NCBI GenBank assembly: GCA_045106235.1
Contig: JBGCEJ010000035.1
Span: forward strand, 124,001-188,000
Source: UBA4427 sp045106235
GTDB taxonomy: Bacteria > Myxococcota_A > UBA9160 > UBA4427
Direction: 5' to 3'
Length of the DNA stretch: 64,000 nt
Shown: piece by piece, positions 61,843 through 64,000 of the stretch
How positions within the stretch are numbered: the first letter of the stretch is position 1
Layout of the letters: each line of letters begins with the position of its first letter
Notes under the pieces: model-generated
What the model saw: only the letters and a program-made list of their open reading frames with translations
Told to the model about the DNA's origin: nothing
The model's database searches: none
Made by a program: the position numbers and the translations under genes

Positions 61843-63622
61843 CGACCCCCTCACACCTGCGCCCCTCACACCCAAGAAGCGTGGCCGCGCCCGCAAGACC
61901 GTTCCCGATCGGGATCGCGCACGTATCGCCTGCCTGCTCATCCCCGACCTCCCTTTGCATGCCGCACTCCGCGCCGAACCCGAACTACACGACATGCCCC
62001 TCGCCATCGTCAGCGGCGCAGGCAACCGAGCCGAACTCATCACACTCTCGCAAGCAGCCCGCGCAGGCGGCCTGCGCACGGGGCTCACCCTCCCTCAAGC
62101 CCGTGCAATCTGCCCTGAAATTCTCTTCCGCATCGCCTCCCCCACCCTCGAACGCGCGGCGCGAGAAGCGCTCCTCGACGTCGCACTGTCCCTCGCCCCC
62201 CGCGCCGAACTCGCCCCCCGATCCAGCGGCCCCTTCGTCTCCGAAGGCGCGGTCTATATCGATGCCTCGGGAACCGAATCGATGCATGGCAGCGAAAGCG
62301 CCTTCGCTTCGGTTTGCCATGCCCGTGCAGAGCGCGCCGGACTCCGCGGCGTCGTCGCCCTCGCCTCTTCACGCAATATCGCTCGCCTCGCCGCACGACA
62401 TCTTTCTATACAGAGCAGCTTCGCGATACAGAGCAGCCTCGCGATGAAGGGCGGCTTCGCAGACGCGACGAACCGTTCGCTGAAGAAGCCTGGAGCGGAA
62501 ACGCCAGAGCCCGAAGCGCCGACACAGATTCTGCAGCCCAAAGACGAACTTGCCTTTCTCGCGCCGTTACCGATCGACCTCCTCGATCCCGATGATCGAA
62601 CGGCGGAAGCGCTGACCCGGTTCGGGATTCACCAAATCCATGACCTCCTGCGGCTGCCACGAAGGGATCTCGCGGCTCGGCTGGGTCCTGAGCTGCTGAC
62701 GCTCGTCGCCCGGGCGCGGGGGGAGGAGATCGAGCCCCCGCTGCCCGAACCGCGCCATTTCGCCCTCGAAGAAGGCATCGACCTGGAGTCGCCCATTGCC
62801 AGCTTGGAACCCCTGGCCTTCGTCTTCCGCGGCCTGATCTCGCGCCTCGTCGAGCGGCTGACTCTGCGCTCACTCGGATGCGGAGAGCTCCGCCTCAGTC
62901 TGCGCCTCGAAAACGGGGGACAAGACAGCCGGCGCATCGGCGTCGCCTCCCCCACCCAGGACGAACGGGTCTTGCTGCGACTCCTGCGCCTTGCGGTCGA
63001 AAACCGGCCCCCAACCGCAGCATTGGATGGTGTCCTGATCACATGCGAAGGCATTCCTCTTCGAAGAGAACAGCTCGACCTCTTCCTGCCTCGCGGCCCC
63101 AGCGCCCAGGCCCTCGACCAAACCCTCGCCGAGCTCAGCTCGATTTGCGGCGCAGACCGAGTGGGCCGACCCGAAAAGGTCGATGATCACCGCCCCGACG
63201 CCTTTGCTCTGCGACCCTTCACAGCGCCCCCTCAAAATGGGAAAGGCACATCGCCCGGAAGGAATTCGCCCAACTCTGCACCCGCCTCCGACTCTGCCCA
63301 TGCCCACGCCCACGCCCACGCCCACGCCCGCGCCCACGCCCACGCCCCCACCAGCCCCAACCTGACCTTGCGGGCGATCCGGCCGCCGATTCGAGCCGAA
63401 GTTCGGGTGACTGGGGGCCGCCCCGTCTTTCTGCGCAGCGCCATCAGCCAAGGAGAGGTCCTCGTTGCGGCAGGGCCATGGCGGACGACCGGGCATTGGT
63501 GGTCCGAGACAGCACACTTCGCGCTGGATCATTACGACCTCCAGATGAGCGATGGATGTGTTTTACGACTCTGCTTCGATTGGAGGTCGAAGTGGTGGCA
63601 AATCGATGGCCTCTATGACTAA
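61823..63622 (+). CDS. imuB: ImuB-like catalytically inactive Y-family polymerase
   Basis: 599 aa from the ATG at 61823 in the end of imuA. The palm motif reads IPDLPLHAALRAEPEL and the second VYIDASGTESMHG; both lack the acidic triad of active Y polymerases, as is normal for ImuB. ALTRFGIHQIHDLLRLPRRDLAARLG is the thumb HhH region, and a little-finger part follows. Residues 492-509 are an Ala-His repeat encoded by a hexamer array. ImuB links the clamp and DnaE2; no dnaE2 is next to it in this window. The ribosome site is weak (GGAGG 15 bases upstream). Confidence 0.85.
   Translation: MPTQNANDPLTPAPLTPKKRGRARKTVPDRDRARIACLLIPDLPLHAALRAEPELHDMPLAIVSGAGNRAELITLSQAARAGGLRTGLTLPQARAICPEILFRIASPTLERAAREALLDVALSLAPRAELAPRSSGPFVSEGAVYIDASGTESMHGSESAFASVCHARAERAGLRGVVALASSRNIARLAARHLSIQSSFAIQSSLAMKGGFADATNRSLKKPGAETPEPEAPTQILQPKDELAFLAPLPIDLLDPDDRTAEALTRFGIHQIHDLLRLPRRDLAARLGPELLTLVARARGEEIEPPLPEPRHFALEEGIDLESPIASLEPLAFVFRGLISRLVERLTLRSLGCGELRLSLRLENGGQDSRRIGVASPTQDERVLLRLLRLAVENRPPTAALDGVLITCEGIPLRREQLDLFLPRGPSAQALDQTLAELSSICGADRVGRPEKVDDHRPDAFALRPFTAPPQNGKGTSPGRNSPNSAPASDSAHAHAHAHAHARAHAHAPTSPNLTLRAIRPPIRAEVRVTGGRPVFLRSAISQGEVLVAAGPWRTTGHWWSETAHFALDHYDLQMSDGCVLRLCFDWRSKWWQIDGLYD
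63296..63349 (+). repeat. Nine-unit GCCCAC hexamer microsatellite inside imuB
   Basis: Nine contiguous hexamers, six exactly GCCCAC and three one base different, encoding alternating Ala-His residues. Because units are six bases, gain or loss leaves the frame intact. Confidence 0.9.
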
Positions 63623-63648
63623 AATCCGCCCCCACTGAGGAGATTCCG

Positions 63649-64000
63649 TTGCCTGAAATTCGGCCCGACCACAACCGTTCCAATCCCAGCGAAAAGGGGC
63701 CCCTGATGCCCCAGCCGGATCATCCGATCGCGTTCCTGCGCGGTTTCCTGGAGCGCCCGAAAGAAGTCGGCTCGATCATTCCGAGCTCGCGCTGGATGGA
63801 GCGCCGAATTACGCGCACCGCCGAAATGTCCCAGTCCAAAATTGCCATCGAGCTCGGCCCCGGAACCGGCGGCACGACCAAAGCGCTGCTCCAGGCCATG
63901 GCGCCCGACGCCAAGCTCGTCGCCATTGAGATCAACCCCGATTTCTGCGCACTCCTTCGCGAGACAATCGATGACCCGCGCCTCATCGTCTATCAGGGCA
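63649..64000 (+). CDS. SAM-dependent methyltransferase, phospholipid N-methyltransferase (PmtA)-like, 3' partial
   Basis: Starts at TTG 63649 with GAGGAG six bases upstream and runs off the window after about 117 codons. An ATG at 63706 is an alternative. FLRGFLERPKEVGSIIPSS followed by RWMERR is the opening typical of PmtA-like phosphatidylethanolamine methyltransferases and rRNA-dimethylase relatives. IELGPGTGGTTKALL is SAM motif I and VAIEINPDFC motif II. It lies 26 bp after imuB but is not expected to be part of the mutasome. Confidence 0.8.
   Translation, partial: MPEIRPDHNRSNPSEKGPLMPQPDHPIAFLRGFLERPKEVGSIIPSSRWMERRITRTAEMSQSKIAIELGPGTGGTTKALLQAMAPDAKLVAIEINPDFCALLRETIDDPRLIVYQG

Noticed and set aside
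1..64000. tRNA-Sec or any tRNA gene, and selA/selB/selD
   Set aside because: I looked for T-psi-C/anticodon patterns and for the protein motifs and found none; they must lie elsewhere if the Sec calls are right.

Overview
The window is GC-rich bacterial chromosome. I place it, by inference, in a deltaproteobacterial-type lineage (Myxococcota, Desulfobacterota or Binatota neighbourhood). The reasons are a DNRP-free, DNPR-type meso-DAP MurE, an FtsI with a C-terminal PASTA domain, a histone-H1-like tail on a sigma factor, many acyl-CoA and alpha-ketoglutarate oxygenase genes, and the use of selenocysteine. No 16S rRNA or tRNA gene was recognised, so the taxonomy is tentative.

Region 1 (1-16.4 kb) is a compact division and cell wall (dcw) operon: ftsI (5' truncated by the window), murE, murF, mraY, murD, ftsW, murG, murC, murB, ftsQ, ftsA, ftsZ. 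Most junctions are 1-4 base overlaps and the run closes with a strong intrinsic terminator. No ddl gene lies between murC/murB and ftsQ.

Region 2 (16.4-23 kb) is mixed: a small membrane protein, a HAD phosphatase, an APH-like kinase, a crotonase, ndk, a quinone oxidoreductase and an exported protein. A four-copy 41-bp hairpin array sits before ndk.

Region 3 (23.1-31.3 kb) is a MarR-headed catabolic operon: two metal-dependent amidohydrolases, a 391-aa unassigned protein, a UGSC-family selenoprotein read through an in-frame TGA, a TauD-type dioxygenase and two cupins. A convergent MFS transporter follows. Region 4 (31.4-35.3 kb) has two acyl-CoA dehydrogenases under an HxlR-type regulator with its own operator, then the RNase P RNA gene.

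Region 5 (35.4-44.1 kb) holds an N-acetylglutamate-synthase-like gene, an SLC13/TrkA-C transporter, a sigma-70 factor with a 170-residue Lys/Ala/Thr tail, two exported proteins and a LysR regulator. Region 6 (44.2-50 kb) holds a second selenoprotein, a redoxin with a U-P-P-C active site and a membrane tail, which is split into two apparent ORFs by TGA and lies directly downstream of uppP. It also has thrH, a PhyH-type dioxygenase and typA/bipA.

Region 7 (50.2-64 kb) holds a fatty acid desaturase, a polyphosphate module (ppk1 plus a SixA-Ppx/GppA fusion whose SixA half has lost its catalytic histidine), a soluble histidine-kinase-like protein facing a PP2C phosphatase, an lhgO-like oxidase, a PfkB kinase, metF-purN, the imuA-imuB mutasome genes and a truncated methyltransferase.

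The main discoveries are the two selenocysteine genes, each with a hairpin of bacterial SECIS type just after the UGA, and the operon around the first. Standard gene calling would truncate or split both. The selenocysteine machinery (selA, selB, selC, selD) must lie outside this window.
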